A model generated the notes under the pieces. It was not told where the DNA came from. It searched no databases and saw only the letters and a program-made list of their open reading frames with translations. This document shows positions 6,940-13,696 of a stretch of DNA of 13,717 bases, in pieces. How positions within the stretch are numbered: the stretch's first letter is position 1; every line of letters begins with the position of its first letter. Source of the stretch: Pseudomonadota bacterium (GTDB taxonomy: Bacteria > Myxococcota_A > Polyangia > Haliangiales > Haliangiaceae); contig JAEWJO010000542.1 in assembly GCA_023386455.1 (NCBI GenBank), forward strand, positions 1-13,717. Direction: 5' to 3'. The translations under genes and the position numbers were made by a program.

Positions 6940-8590
6940 AGAACCCGTAGGAGAGCGCGAACGCGAGCCGGTGCCCGCCCGCCTTGTGAGTGTTGCCGAT
7001 GAGGTCGTTGATGACCCAGGCCGCATCGTTCGCGTAGCCGAGCGTCATGCCGAACCCGACGATGTTCGGGCTCTCGAGGTGAAGGCCGAAGCCACCGCTC
7101 AGCGCGACGCCGTAGTGCGTGTCGTCGAACGTCATGTGGTCGGCGTTCTCGAGCCGGGTATGGCCGATGCCGAGGCCGATCATCGCCTGGACGTAGGTCG
7201 AGAGATGCGCGAAGAAGCCGGTGTCCGCGAACGTGTACTCGGTGCGGCCGACGGCGCCGACCCGCATCATGCCCCACTCGAAGGTCTGCTCGAAGTCCGA
7301 GCCGCTGACCGCCTGGCGCCAGCTGGGCATCGACGTGTAGCCGAGCGCGCCGCCGAACCAGATCCCGCCGCGCCAGTGGCGCAGCACGACCGCGTCGAGG
7401 CCCGAGCTCGGCTTGAACAGGCCCTGCTGCTCGTAGCCGAATGCCTTCAGGTTGTCGGTGTACGCGTCCTCGTGCTCGCCGCCGATCGACATCACGAGCT
7501 CGACGCGCAGCGGCCGCGCGACGTGGTCGTCGTCGCCACCCTTCGTCGTCCCATCGACGATCGCCTCGTTCGAGCAGTGATCGAGGTCGACGACGCCGCC
7601 GGCGCTGACCTCGCAGCGCGACAGCGTGTCGCCGCGGCGCACGAGGATGCGGTACTCGCCCGGCGCGACCGCGATCCGCACCGGCGCGCCCTTGGCCTTG
7701 TAGGTCTCCGCGATCACGGTGCTCGACCGCTTGTCCTCGACGAGCGTCTTGCCCTCGAGGCGCGCGGGCAGCTCGATATGCGACGTCGCCGCGCGCGGGA
7801 ACGACATCGGGACCTCGCCGTGCCCCTTGAGGTCGACCTCGAGCGTGACGTGCTGGCCGCCGACGGCAGTCTCTGCGGTCGCGAGCAGCGTCTGGTGATA
7901 CGCGTAGCGGTACGCCTCGTCGATCGTGACGAGCCCGTCGCGATTGGTGTCGCTCGCGCCGCGCAGGCCGACGAGCAGGTGATGCGTGAAGTACGACGAC
8001 TTCAGCTGCTCGCTCTCCTGCGACAGCTCGCTGCCGGAGGACGATGCGAGCACCGCGATGCCGGTCGCGTCGAGCTGCTGCTTGGAGTTGAACGAGAAGT
8101 CGGCCGCGGGCTCGGCGCCCTTCACGCGCGAGAACGCGCCGCTCTGGCACGCATCGAGGACGATCACGGTGACGGTCGTCTTGATCGCGAGCAGGCGCTC
8201 GCGGAGCTCGGCGAGCGGCAGCTGGTCCTTGCCGAGGTCGAGCGCGGTCGCGCGCGCGTGCCCGCTGTAATAGAAGAACAGCCGCGTGCGGCGACCGGCG
8301 GCCTCGAGCGCGTCGAGCTTCTCGCGGGTCTTCGCGATCCGCGCGCGAAGCTCGTCGGGCGTCGGATGCGCGAGCACCTCGACGGCGGACGCGGTGTAGC
8401 CGCCGAGGTCGGTGAGCAGCTTGCCGACCCGCCGGGCGTCGTCCTCGGCGTACCGCAGATCGGTCTGGCCCGGACCGCCGGTGTTCGAGCCGACGACGAT
8501 CGCGTACGTCTCGACGGGGTCGGCGGTCTGGGCGCGCGCGGAGCTCGCCGCGAGCGCGACCGCGAACAGGGCATAGGCAAGGCGAAGCAT
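6938..8590 (-). CDS. Exported caspase-family (C14) protease fused to a predicted outer-membrane beta-barrel
   Basis: A 550-residue protein. The signal peptide is MLRLAYALFAVALAASSARA with cleavage before Q21. The caspase-like p20 domain spans about 28-210: ETYAIVVGSNTGG, RLFFYYSGHA with catalytic H111, and VIVLDACQSGAF with catalytic C148. Both dyad residues are intact, so activity is expected. Residues 214-225 (DTNRDGLVTIDE) form an EF-hand-like loop with D214, N216, D218 and E225, suggesting Ca binding. Residues 280-340 form a small beta domain (VAPGEYRILVRRGDT). Residues 361-550 alternate polar and hydrophobic strands rich in Gly/Tyr/Phe and end in Y-G-F, the C-terminal aromatic of outer-membrane barrels. 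AGGA lies 4 bases before the ATG. The caspase would sit in the periplasm (inference). It is the first gene of the coupled cluster with the Cys-rich, sigma and anti-sigma genes. Confidence 0.85.
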   Translation of the reverse strand: MLRLAYALFAVALAASSARAQTADPVETYAIVVGSNTGGPGQTDLRYAEDDARRVGKLLTDLGGYTASAVEVLAHPTPDELRARIAKTREKLDALEAAGRRTRLFFYYSGHARATALDLGKDQLPLAELRERLLAIKTTVTVIVLDACQSGAFSRVKGAEPAADFSFNSKQQLDATGIAVLASSSGSELSQESEQLKSSYFTHHLLVGLRGASDTNRDGLVTIDEAYRYAYHQTLLATAETAVGGQHVTLEVDLKGHGEVPMSFPRAATSHIELPARLEGKTLVEDKRSSTVIAETYKAKGAPVRIAVAPGEYRILVRRGDTLSRCEVSAGGVVDLDHCSNEAIVDGTTKGGDDDHVARPLRVELVMSIGGEHEDAYTDNLKAFGYEQQGLFKPSSGLDAVVLRHWRGGIWFGGALGYTSMPSWRQAVSGSDFEQTFEWGMMRVGAVGRTEYTFADTGFFAHLSTYVQAMIGLGIGHTRLENADHMTFDDTHYGVALSGGFGLHLESPNIVGFGMTLGYANDAAWVINDLIGNTHKAGGHRLAFALSYGF

Positions 8591-8640
8591 GAAGTCCTGC
8601 CCCTATGACACGCCAGGATCGGGCGCTGGGAACCGAAAAA

Positions 8641-9864
8641 TCACTCGGACTCGTCGCCACCGTGACCCTGGTCTCCCGGGGGAACCCGGGGGCGGAGCCC
8701 CCGGGTGTGAATTGCCCGCTTGATCGCGGTCTTGCCGAACTTCGCCGCGACCTTGTCGAGGGTGTCGCCGAGCCGCTCGCCCCGGGCGCGCGAGGCCTCG
8801 TCGAACCCGAGCTGGCGCGGCGCATCGCGCGGCTCGAGGTTGGTCGCCGAGATGCCGCAGAGCCGGACGCGCGAGCCCTTGCGATCCTCGATCGGCACCT
8901 TCGAGAGCAGCTCGATCGCGGTGCGCGCGAGGACGCCGCCGTCGCTCGTCGCGCTGTCGACCGTCGTGCGCCGCGTGATCTGGCGAAAATCGTCGTACTT
9001 GATGATGAGGACGACGGCCCGGGCGCGCAGCCGGCTGTCGCGCAGCCGCGCGGCGACGCGATCGGCCTGATCGAGCAGGATCACCGAGAGCTCGCCCTTG
9101 TCATCGATGTCGTCGTCGAACGTCTCCTGGTGGCCGACGGAGACGGCCTCGTGCTCGGACACGACCGGCCGCGGATCGTCGCCGCGCGCGAGCGCAGCGA
9201 GGTGATGCCCGGTGACCGCGCCGAGCCGGCCGACGAGCGCCGCCTCGGGATAGCGCGCGACGTCGCCGACGGTCGACAGGCCCATCGACGCGAGCGCCTC
9301 GCGCGTCGCCTCGCCGACGCCCCACAGCCGCGTCACCGGAAGCGCGTGGAGGAACGGGATCAGCTCGGCCTCGGTGATCACGCGCAGACCGTCGGGCTTG
9401 CAGATGTCCGATGCGATCTTCGCGGCGAGCTTGATCGGCGCGACGCCGACCGACGCGACGAGGCTGATCTCGTCTCGCACGCGCTGCTTGATCTTCGTCG
9501 CGATCGTCCCGCCGTCGCCGAGCAGGCGCTCGGCCCCGGTGCAGTCGAGGAACGCCTCGTCGAGCGACAGGCCTTCGACCTCGGGCGAGTAGTCGCCGAG
9601 GATCGCGAAGAACCGGCGCGAGGCGAGGGCGTAGTGGTCCATGCGGTGGCGGACGACGATCGCGTGCGGGCAGCGGCGCAGCGCCTCGGCCATCGGCATC
9701 GCGCTCCTGATGCCGAACGTGCGCGCCTCGTACGAGCAAGATGCGACGACGCCACGGCGCGCCGAGCCGCCGACGAGCACGGGCTTGCCTCGGAGCGCCG
9801 GATCATCCCGCTGCTCGACCGCCGCGTAGAACGCGTCGAGATCGACGTGCAGGATCGTTCGCAT
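8641..9864 (-). CDS. dinB: DNA polymerase IV (Y-family, error-prone translesion polymerase)
   Basis: A 407-residue protein that copies past damaged bases. HVDLDAFYAAVE (6-17) carries catalytic D8 and the steric-gate F12. LSLDEAFLDCTG (99-110) carries D102 and E103. The finger motif YEARTFGIRSAMP, the thumb VGVAPIKLAAKIAS and the DinB-typical WGVGEAT are present. The little finger ends with RQLGFDEASR, located where DinB has its beta-clamp peptide (QL-x-L/F). The last residues (GLRPRVPPGDQGHGGDESE) are an unusual tail, encoded in part by a perfect GC hairpin. The ATG follows directly on the TAG stop of the HemJ-like gene (TAGATG), so translation is likely coupled. The stop is 50 bases ahead of the caspase gene, so read-through is possible. 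SOS control cannot be judged from the window. Confidence 0.95.
   Translation of the reverse strand: MRTILHVDLDAFYAAVEQRDDPALRGKPVLVGGSARRGVVASCSYEARTFGIRSAMPMAEALRRCPHAIVVRHRMDHYALASRRFFAILGDYSPEVEGLSLDEAFLDCTGAERLLGDGGTIATKIKQRVRDEISLVASVGVAPIKLAAKIASDICKPDGLRVITEAELIPFLHALPVTRLWGVGEATREALASMGLSTVGDVARYPEAALVGRLGAVTGHHLAALARGDDPRPVVSEHEAVSVGHQETFDDDIDDKGELSVILLDQADRVAARLRDSRLRARAVVLIIKYDDFRQITRRTTVDSATSDGGVLARTAIELLSKVPIEDRKGSRVRLCGISATNLEPRDAPRQLGFDEASRARGERLGDTLDKVAAKFGKTAIKRAIHTRGLRPRVPPGDQGHGGDESE
8684..8706. repeat. Perfect 10-bp GC hairpin inside the end of dinB
   Basis: The arms are acccgggggc (8684-8693) and gcccccgggt (8697-8706) around the loop gga, a perfect inverted repeat. The unit cccggggg occurs again just left at 8675-8682, ten bases before 8685-8692. 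The element encodes the last part of DinB (RGLRPRVPP, beyond the clamp-peptide region). Motifs of this kind (GGGGGC-x3-GCCCCC) often occur as dispersed repeats in GC-rich genomes, but I cannot check this here. There is no T-run, so it is not a standard terminator. Confidence 0.8.
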
Positions 9865-10317
9865 CTAGAACGGGCGGCGAATCACGAGGATCACGATGCC
9901 GCAGATCGCCGCGAGCAACAGGCTCCACAGCCACTGCGGGATCCCGGTCACCTGGCCCCGCCCGAACTTCGCGATCCGCCCGCGGACGATGCCGTGCACC
10001 GGGAGGATTCCGAGGATGACGAGCGTCAGCTTCGCGTGGAACCAGCCCGAGTGGGGGAACCCGAACAGGCTCGACGTCGGGTGGGTGACGTCCTTCGAGA
10101 GCGCCATGACGAGACCGCACGTGATCGCGAGCATCGCGGCGAGGTCCATCGCCATCGCGAGCGCCCGCTCCATGAGGGTCAGCTTCTCGTGGACGTCCCT
10201 GGGGGCCTGCGCGTGGATGCGTAGGAGCCAGTACGTCGAGAACAAGCCACCGACCCACAGGAAAACGCCGATCAGGTGTCCAGACAGAAGCCAGTTATGG
10301 GTCGAGGCCGAGAGCAT
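9865..10317 (-). CDS. Membrane protein of the HemJ / CopD-like family (possible protoporphyrinogen IX oxidase)
   Basis: A 150-residue protein with four TM segments: about 8-32, 52-74, 94-113 and 129-147. HemJ proteins have His in TM1 (here H14, SGHLIGVFLWVGGLFSTYWL), an early MER motif (LTLMERALAMAMDLA, 47-60), a W-x-H-x-K-L motif in TM3 (GWFHAKLTLVILGILPVHG, H94 and K96) and a 'V-x-x-K/R-P-F' end (VILVIRRPF). All four are present here. HemJ oxidises protoporphyrinogen IX in haem synthesis and binds haem b. The related CopD family handles copper export, so I give the name with reserve. The ATG at 10317 places TM1 as in the family. An in-frame upstream ATG at 10383 would add 22 unlikely residues. 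The gene heads the minus-strand group and is followed at zero distance by dinB. Confidence 0.6.
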   Translation of the reverse strand: MLSASTHNWLLSGHLIGVFLWVGGLFSTYWLLRIHAQAPRDVHEKLTLMERALAMAMDLAAMLAITCGLVMALSKDVTHPTSSLFGFPHSGWFHAKLTLVILGILPVHGIVRGRIAKFGRGQVTGIPQWLWSLLLAAICGIVILVIRRPF

Positions 10318-10394
10318 GCCTGGAAGGTAACACCTACCCCGACACTCGGCGGGGCTATGCGGATCCCCGGACCGGGGTATCATCGGCCTCGCAC

Positions 10395-11363
10395 TTGGCG
10401 CGCGTCCTCAAGATCTTCTTTCACGACGCCTGCTTCGACGGCACGACATCGGCGGCGCTGTTTTCGGCGTTCTACCGGGACGTGATCGAGCGGGACGTCT
10501 CCATCCAGCCCGTTGGCATGATCCATCGGGACGGCAATCCGTTCGAGGGGGTGCCCCTCGACGCGGACGATCACGCGTGCGTCGACTTCCGGTTCTGCGC
10601 GGACCGGCGCATGCGGTGGTGGTTCGATCACCACCCGACCGCGTTCCAGCCGGCGTCGCTGCGCGGGTACTTCGACAAGGAGCACCTGCCGACCTGGTTC
10701 TTCGATCCGTCGGCGCCGTCGTGCGCGGGCCTCATCGCGAAGTCGCTGACCGCGAAGTACGGCTGGCAACCGCCGCCGCACCTCGCCGAAGCGGTGACCT
10801 GGGCCGACACGATCGACGCCGCGCAGTTCAAGACCGCGGCGGACTCGATCGCGCTCGACAATCCGGCGCAGCGGCTCGCCGCGTGGCTCGCACACGGTCG
10901 GTCCCCGCTCGATACCGCGACCTACGTCGACTGGCTGTCGCGCGGCTCGCTTGCCGAGGTCGCGGCGCGGCCGGAGCTCGCGGCGCAGCTCGCGTCCGTC
11001 GAGACCGAGCGCGCGCAGGAGGTCGAGGCGGTCAAGAAGCTCGGTGTCTGGCATGGCGACGTGATCGTGTTCGATCGCTTCGACGACGTCGGCGCGCGCA
11101 GCCCGGGCTTCCTCGGCTACGTGCTGTACCCGACGTGCCTCTACGCGGTCTCGGGGACGCGGACCGCGACGAGCATCAAGATCTCCGTCGGCGTGAATCC
11201 GTGGGCGAAGGAGAAGCGGCGGCACGACATCGGCGAGCTATGCGCGCGTCTCGGCGGCGGCGGTCACGCCGTCGTCGGCGGCATCACGCTCGCCGGTGAC
11301 GAGCTGACGAGGGCGCGCGAGACGCTCGCGATCCTCGTCCAAGAGCTCACCAGCGGCCGCTGA
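10395..11363 (+). CDS. DHH/DHHA1-family phosphoesterase
   Basis: A 322-residue protein likely cleaving phosphoester bonds in small nucleotides, oligonucleotides or polyphosphate. Motif I is HDACFDGTTSA (10-20, in place of H-x-D-x-DG). VDF with D64 follows, then the DHH triad WWFDHHPTA (D78, H79, H80) and WADTID (D138). The C-terminal DHHA1 motif GGGGHAVVGG (287-296) is present. Together they coordinate two Mn ions. It belongs with the short RecJ/NrnA/GdpP-like members, but the motif I variant with Cys makes the substrate unclear. The TTG start follows the divergent HemJ-like gene by 77 bases; no better start is seen. A weak -10-like TATCAT lies at 10378-10383. Its stop overlaps the convergent TPR gene by 17 bases. 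Family call is firm, biological role is open. Confidence 0.85.
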   Translation: MARVLKIFFHDACFDGTTSAALFSAFYRDVIERDVSIQPVGMIHRDGNPFEGVPLDADDHACVDFRFCADRRMRWWFDHHPTAFQPASLRGYFDKEHLPTWFFDPSAPSCAGLIAKSLTAKYGWQPPPHLAEAVTWADTIDAAQFKTAADSIALDNPAQRLAAWLAHGRSPLDTATYVDWLSRGSLAEVAARPELAAQLASVETERAQEVEAVKKLGVWHGDVIVFDRFDDVGARSPGFLGYVLYPTCLYAVSGTRTATSIKISVGVNPWAKEKRRHDIGELCARLGGGGHAVVGGITLAGDELTRARETLAILVQELTSGR

Positions 11364-12384
11364 TCGAGACCGTCGCGCCGCTGCCGCTCGCCTCGACCTC
11401 GACGGTCGATCTCGGCACGTGCCCGGCGCGGTACCACAGATAGCCGGTGACGATCGCGCCGACGCCGGCCGCCGCGCCGACGGCCCACGACGTGTGCTGC
11501 CAGCGATGCGCGGAGTCCGAGCGAGCCTGCCAGTCCTCCATCGTCGTCGCGTCGCCGGCATCGGCCGCCTTGTCCCGGGCGATCACGTAGCAGGTCAGCG
11601 CGGCCGAACCGACGAGGAACGTGCCGACCGTCGCGACGATCGCGGGTGCCTTGCTGCGCGGCACGGGCTCCGCGATGATCGACAGCGGCGCGGATGGCGC
11701 GGCCGAGCCCGCGAGTGGCGGCTCCGCCGACCCCGCGCTCGATCCGGCGCTCGATCCGGCGCTCGATCCGGCGCTCGATCCCGCGCTCGATCCCGCACCG
11801 AGCTCCGCCGGCGCCTCGGCGCGCGCGAGCACGAGGCTCATCGCGAGCGGCTTGCCGGCGGCGTCGATCGGCACCGTCAGATCGGTGTAGCCCTCGGCAT
11901 GGACGACGAGCGTGTACGTGCCGGCCGGGAACCACACGCTCGTCGAGCCGACGATCGGCTCGTCGTACGGCACACCGCCGACGACCGTCACGGTCGCGTT
12001 CGGCGGCTGCACGAGCAGGTTGACCGGCGTGTACTTCTCGGCGACGAGCTTCTGCTCGACGGCGCCGAGCACCTTCTTCACGCTCCCGAGGAACGCCGCG
12101 TCGAGAGACGTCCCGATCTCGAGGCAGTGCGAGAGGTGACGCTGCGCACGAGGCAGGTCCTTCGCCTTGTAGTAGGCGACGCCGACGTTGCAGAGAAACT
12201 CGGGACGCGGCAGCTGGGCGAACGCCTCACGATACTTCGTCGCCGCTCCGACGAAGTCTCCGGACTGCGCCTTCGCCTGCGCGTCGGCGGCGAGCTTCTC
12301 GGCGGTGTCTGCATCCGCGACGACGTCGCCGGCCAGCGCGGCGGCCGCGATCACGACGACAACCGAGACCCGACGACCGCTCAC
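11347..12384 (-). CDS. TPR/PEGA-like membrane-anchored envelope protein with GSSA linker
   Basis: A 345-residue protein. A signal peptide-like N-terminus (SVVVVIAAAALAGDVVA) precedes DADTAEKL, with cleavage near VVA. Residues 26-115 are TPR-like helices (GDFVGAATKYREAFAQLPRP, then FLCNVGVAYYKAKDLPRAQRHL). A PEGA-like beta domain follows at 118-188 (NLLVQPPNATVTV, then WFPAGTYTLVVHAEGY). Next are a GSSA-repeat linker (196-218), a TM segment at about 244-268 and a second hydrophobic stretch near 297-317 (WAVGAAAGVGAIVTGYLWY). The C-terminus is short and beta-rich. The GTG start at 12384 is chosen over an open frame reaching to 12588 because the upstream part is antisense to the lipoprotein gene and lacks a signal. 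PEGA/TPR proteins are common in Myxococcota envelopes, with unknown binding partners. The stop overlaps the DHH gene's end. Confidence 0.75.
   Translation of the reverse strand: MSGRRVSVVVVIAAAALAGDVVADADTAEKLAADAQAKAQSGDFVGAATKYREAFAQLPRPEFLCNVGVAYYKAKDLPRAQRHLSHCLEIGTSLDAAFLGSVKKVLGAVEQKLVAEKYTPVNLLVQPPNATVTVVGGVPYDEPIVGSTSVWFPAGTYTLVVHAEGYTDLTVPIDAAGKPLAMSLVLARAEAPAELGAGSSAGSSAGSSAGSSAGSSAGSAEPPLAGSAAPSAPLSIIAEPVPRSKAPAIVATVGTFLVGSAALTCYVIARDKAADAGDATTMEDWQARSDSAHRWQHTSWAVGAAAGVGAIVTGYLWYRAGHVPRSTVEVEASGSGATVSISGRW
11351..11362. other. 12-bp palindrome in the overlap of two convergent genes
   Basis: CAGCGGCCGCTG is a perfect palindrome lying inside the 17-base tail-to-tail overlap of the DHH and TPR/PEGA-like genes. 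Because it is palindromic, both proteins end with the same Ser-Gly-Arg residues. It has no T-run and no loop, so it is not a normal terminator. Confidence 0.65.
11735..11794 (-). repeat. Five tandem 12-bp repeats encoding GSSA units
   Basis: Five head-to-tail copies of gcgctcgatcc(g/c) run from 11735; the first three end in g and the last two in c. On the coding strand they give Gly-Ser-Ser-Ala units. The near-identity of copies suggests recent slippage, so copy number may vary between strains. It forms the flexible linker between the PEGA-like domain and the TM segment. Confidence 0.9.
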
Positions 12385-12400
12385 CGGGCAAGCGTACCAT

Positions 12401-12408
12401 CGTATACT
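12401..12408. promoter_or_regulatory. Palindromic -10-like element (GTATAC) between two divergent genes
   Basis: The 31 bp between the minus GTG (12384) and plus ATG (12416) carry cgtatact. On + strand TATACT (12403-12408, one base off TATAAT) ends 7 bases before the ATG. On the minus strand TATACG (12401-12406) lies 16 bases upstream of the GTG. GTATAC is self-complementary, so one site could serve both directions. No clear -35 hexamer is visible. Suggestive only. Confidence 0.45.
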
Positions 12409-12415
12409 CGTCGTG

Positions 12416-13696
12416 ATGAAGCGGTGGTCGCTTGTGGGAGCCGGCGTTGGCTTCGCGGTCGCCGCGTGCATCGAGGTGCGGCCGTTTCGCGGCGATGCCG
12501 GCAGTGACTCCGCCACGTCGTGCACGCCGGACTTCTCCGTCAATGGCCCCGCGACGCTGACGTGGACGGCCGACGGACCGGGCGGCACGGTGACGGGACC
12601 GAGCTACGTCGTCCACTTCGCGAACGACCCGTCGAAATTTCACTTCCCCGACATCGTCCAGATCGGCGGCATCAACTTCGTCGGCGAGGACAGCCGCAAC
12701 GAGTGCAACAACGAGGAAGAGGTCGGGATGGCGCTGTTTCCGGCCGCCGCGATCCACGCGAACGGCTCGGCGACCGTCGGCACGAACGAGCTCTCCGTCG
12801 TTCCCGGCTGGATCGGTCCGGCGGTGACGAAGGTGCTCGTCCGCTGGTCGACCGTCTACACGTGTGGCTCGATCACGCGCACGCCGGGCGGCTTCTCGCA
12901 GTTCACGCTGTTCCCGGATGGTCGCATCTATCGCCACGATCGGATGAGCGACGACGTCAGCACGACGACGAGCTGGGGGACCTGCGGCTGCGTCACGTCC
13001 GGTGCCGCGTACGTCCCGACCTCGTTCTGGAGCTTCCTCCGCGCGCCGTTCACGACCTACTACGACGCCGACGGCACGGACCACCTGATCGCGGATATCT
13101 TCCTGACGGTCGGCGTGCAGACGATGCCGGGAGCCGCGACGTGCCTGCAGGGCGCGAGCGCGCAGACGATCGCCGCGGGCTGGCCGGATGGGATCGCGCG
13201 CCTGCGGCTGCCCGCGAACGAGACCCTCGCGATGGTGCGCGACTTCGATCGCACGGCAGACCCGACGATGGTGCATGCGTTCTCGTACGCGAGCCCGAGC
13301 GTGATCGTGCTCGGCAACGGCCCGACCTGCACCGCGGCGAACGGAGGGCTCGCGCGCGCGACCGCCGCGATCCGCCGGAACGAGGCGCTGTTCGTCAACA
13401 GCCAGGTCGAGCTGCCATCCGTCGTCGACGGCATCTACGGAGGGCCCGACGCACCGGACGGTCCCGCCGGTGTCGCGATCGATGCGGGCTCGGGCGCGAC
13501 GCTGACCGGTACCCTGTCCGCCGGGTTCGCCGTGTGGCTGAAGCTCTCGTCGCCCGCGTGCGACATCACCGTCACGAAGTTGCCCGAACCGTCGGGGCCG
13601 TACTTCACGAAGCAAAAGGTCGACGAGGACGAGTGGGGCGTGTGGTTCCGCGACGAGCTCGTCAGCGGCCAGACGATCGCGATCAACGCCAAATGA
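12416..13696 (+). CDS. Lipoprotein of unknown function, 426 residues
   Basis: The N-terminus MKRWSLVGAGVGFAVAAC has a lipobox V15-A16-A17-C18, so the mature protein is anchored by a lipid on Cys18 (I at +2). The remainder is beta-rich with many Thr/Gly/Pro, several cysteines (C36, C101, C155, C190, C192, C248, C309, C383; counted by eye), and an early NGPATLTWTADGPGG segment after a Ser/Asp linker. Aromatic/Tyr patches occur (FWSFLRAPFTTYYDADG). I recognise no enzyme motif or named domain. The ATG follows a TATACT element directly and no ribosome-binding site is seen, consistent with a leaderless transcript. A preceding in-frame GTG at 12413 is possible. It overlaps the next gene by ATGA at 13693. 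Surface adhesin, receptor or binding protein are equally possible. Confidence 0.7.
   Translation: MKRWSLVGAGVGFAVAACIEVRPFRGDAGSDSATSCTPDFSVNGPATLTWTADGPGGTVTGPSYVVHFANDPSKFHFPDIVQIGGINFVGEDSRNECNNEEEVGMALFPAAAIHANGSATVGTNELSVVPGWIGPAVTKVLVRWSTVYTCGSITRTPGGFSQFTLFPDGRIYRHDRMSDDVSTTTSWGTCGCVTSGAAYVPTSFWSFLRAPFTTYYDADGTDHLIADIFLTVGVQTMPGAATCLQGASAQTIAAGWPDGIARLRLPANETLAMVRDFDRTADPTMVHAFSYASPSVIVLGNGPTCTAANGGLARATAAIRRNEALFVNSQVELPSVVDGIYGGPDAPDGPAGVAIDAGSGATLTGTLSAGFAVWLKLSSPACDITVTKLPEPSGPYFTKQKVDEDEWGVWFRDELVSGQTIAINAK

Noticed and set aside
8591..8640. ECF-type promoter in front of the caspase gene
   Set aside because: A GTCAT-like -10 is visible on the minus strand, but no matching -35 (AAC) at the right distance, so autoregulation cannot be claimed.
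6930..8825. Minus-strand reading frame continuous with the Cys-rich protein, upstream extension of about 630 residues
   Set aside because: The extension is Arg/Ala-rich antisense-like sequence overlapping the caspase and dinB ends in another frame. The true start with signal peptide and ribosome-binding site is at 6929.
10318..10383. Longer HemJ-like protein starting at the ATG at 10383
   Set aside because: It adds 22 residues with no family match. The ATG at 10317 places TM1 as in relatives.
11735..11794. CRISPR-like array
   Set aside because: The 12-bp units are directly adjacent without spacers and are in-frame coding.
12385..12588. N-terminal extension of the TPR/PEGA-like protein
   Set aside because: It is antisense to the start of the lipoprotein gene and would bury the signal peptide.
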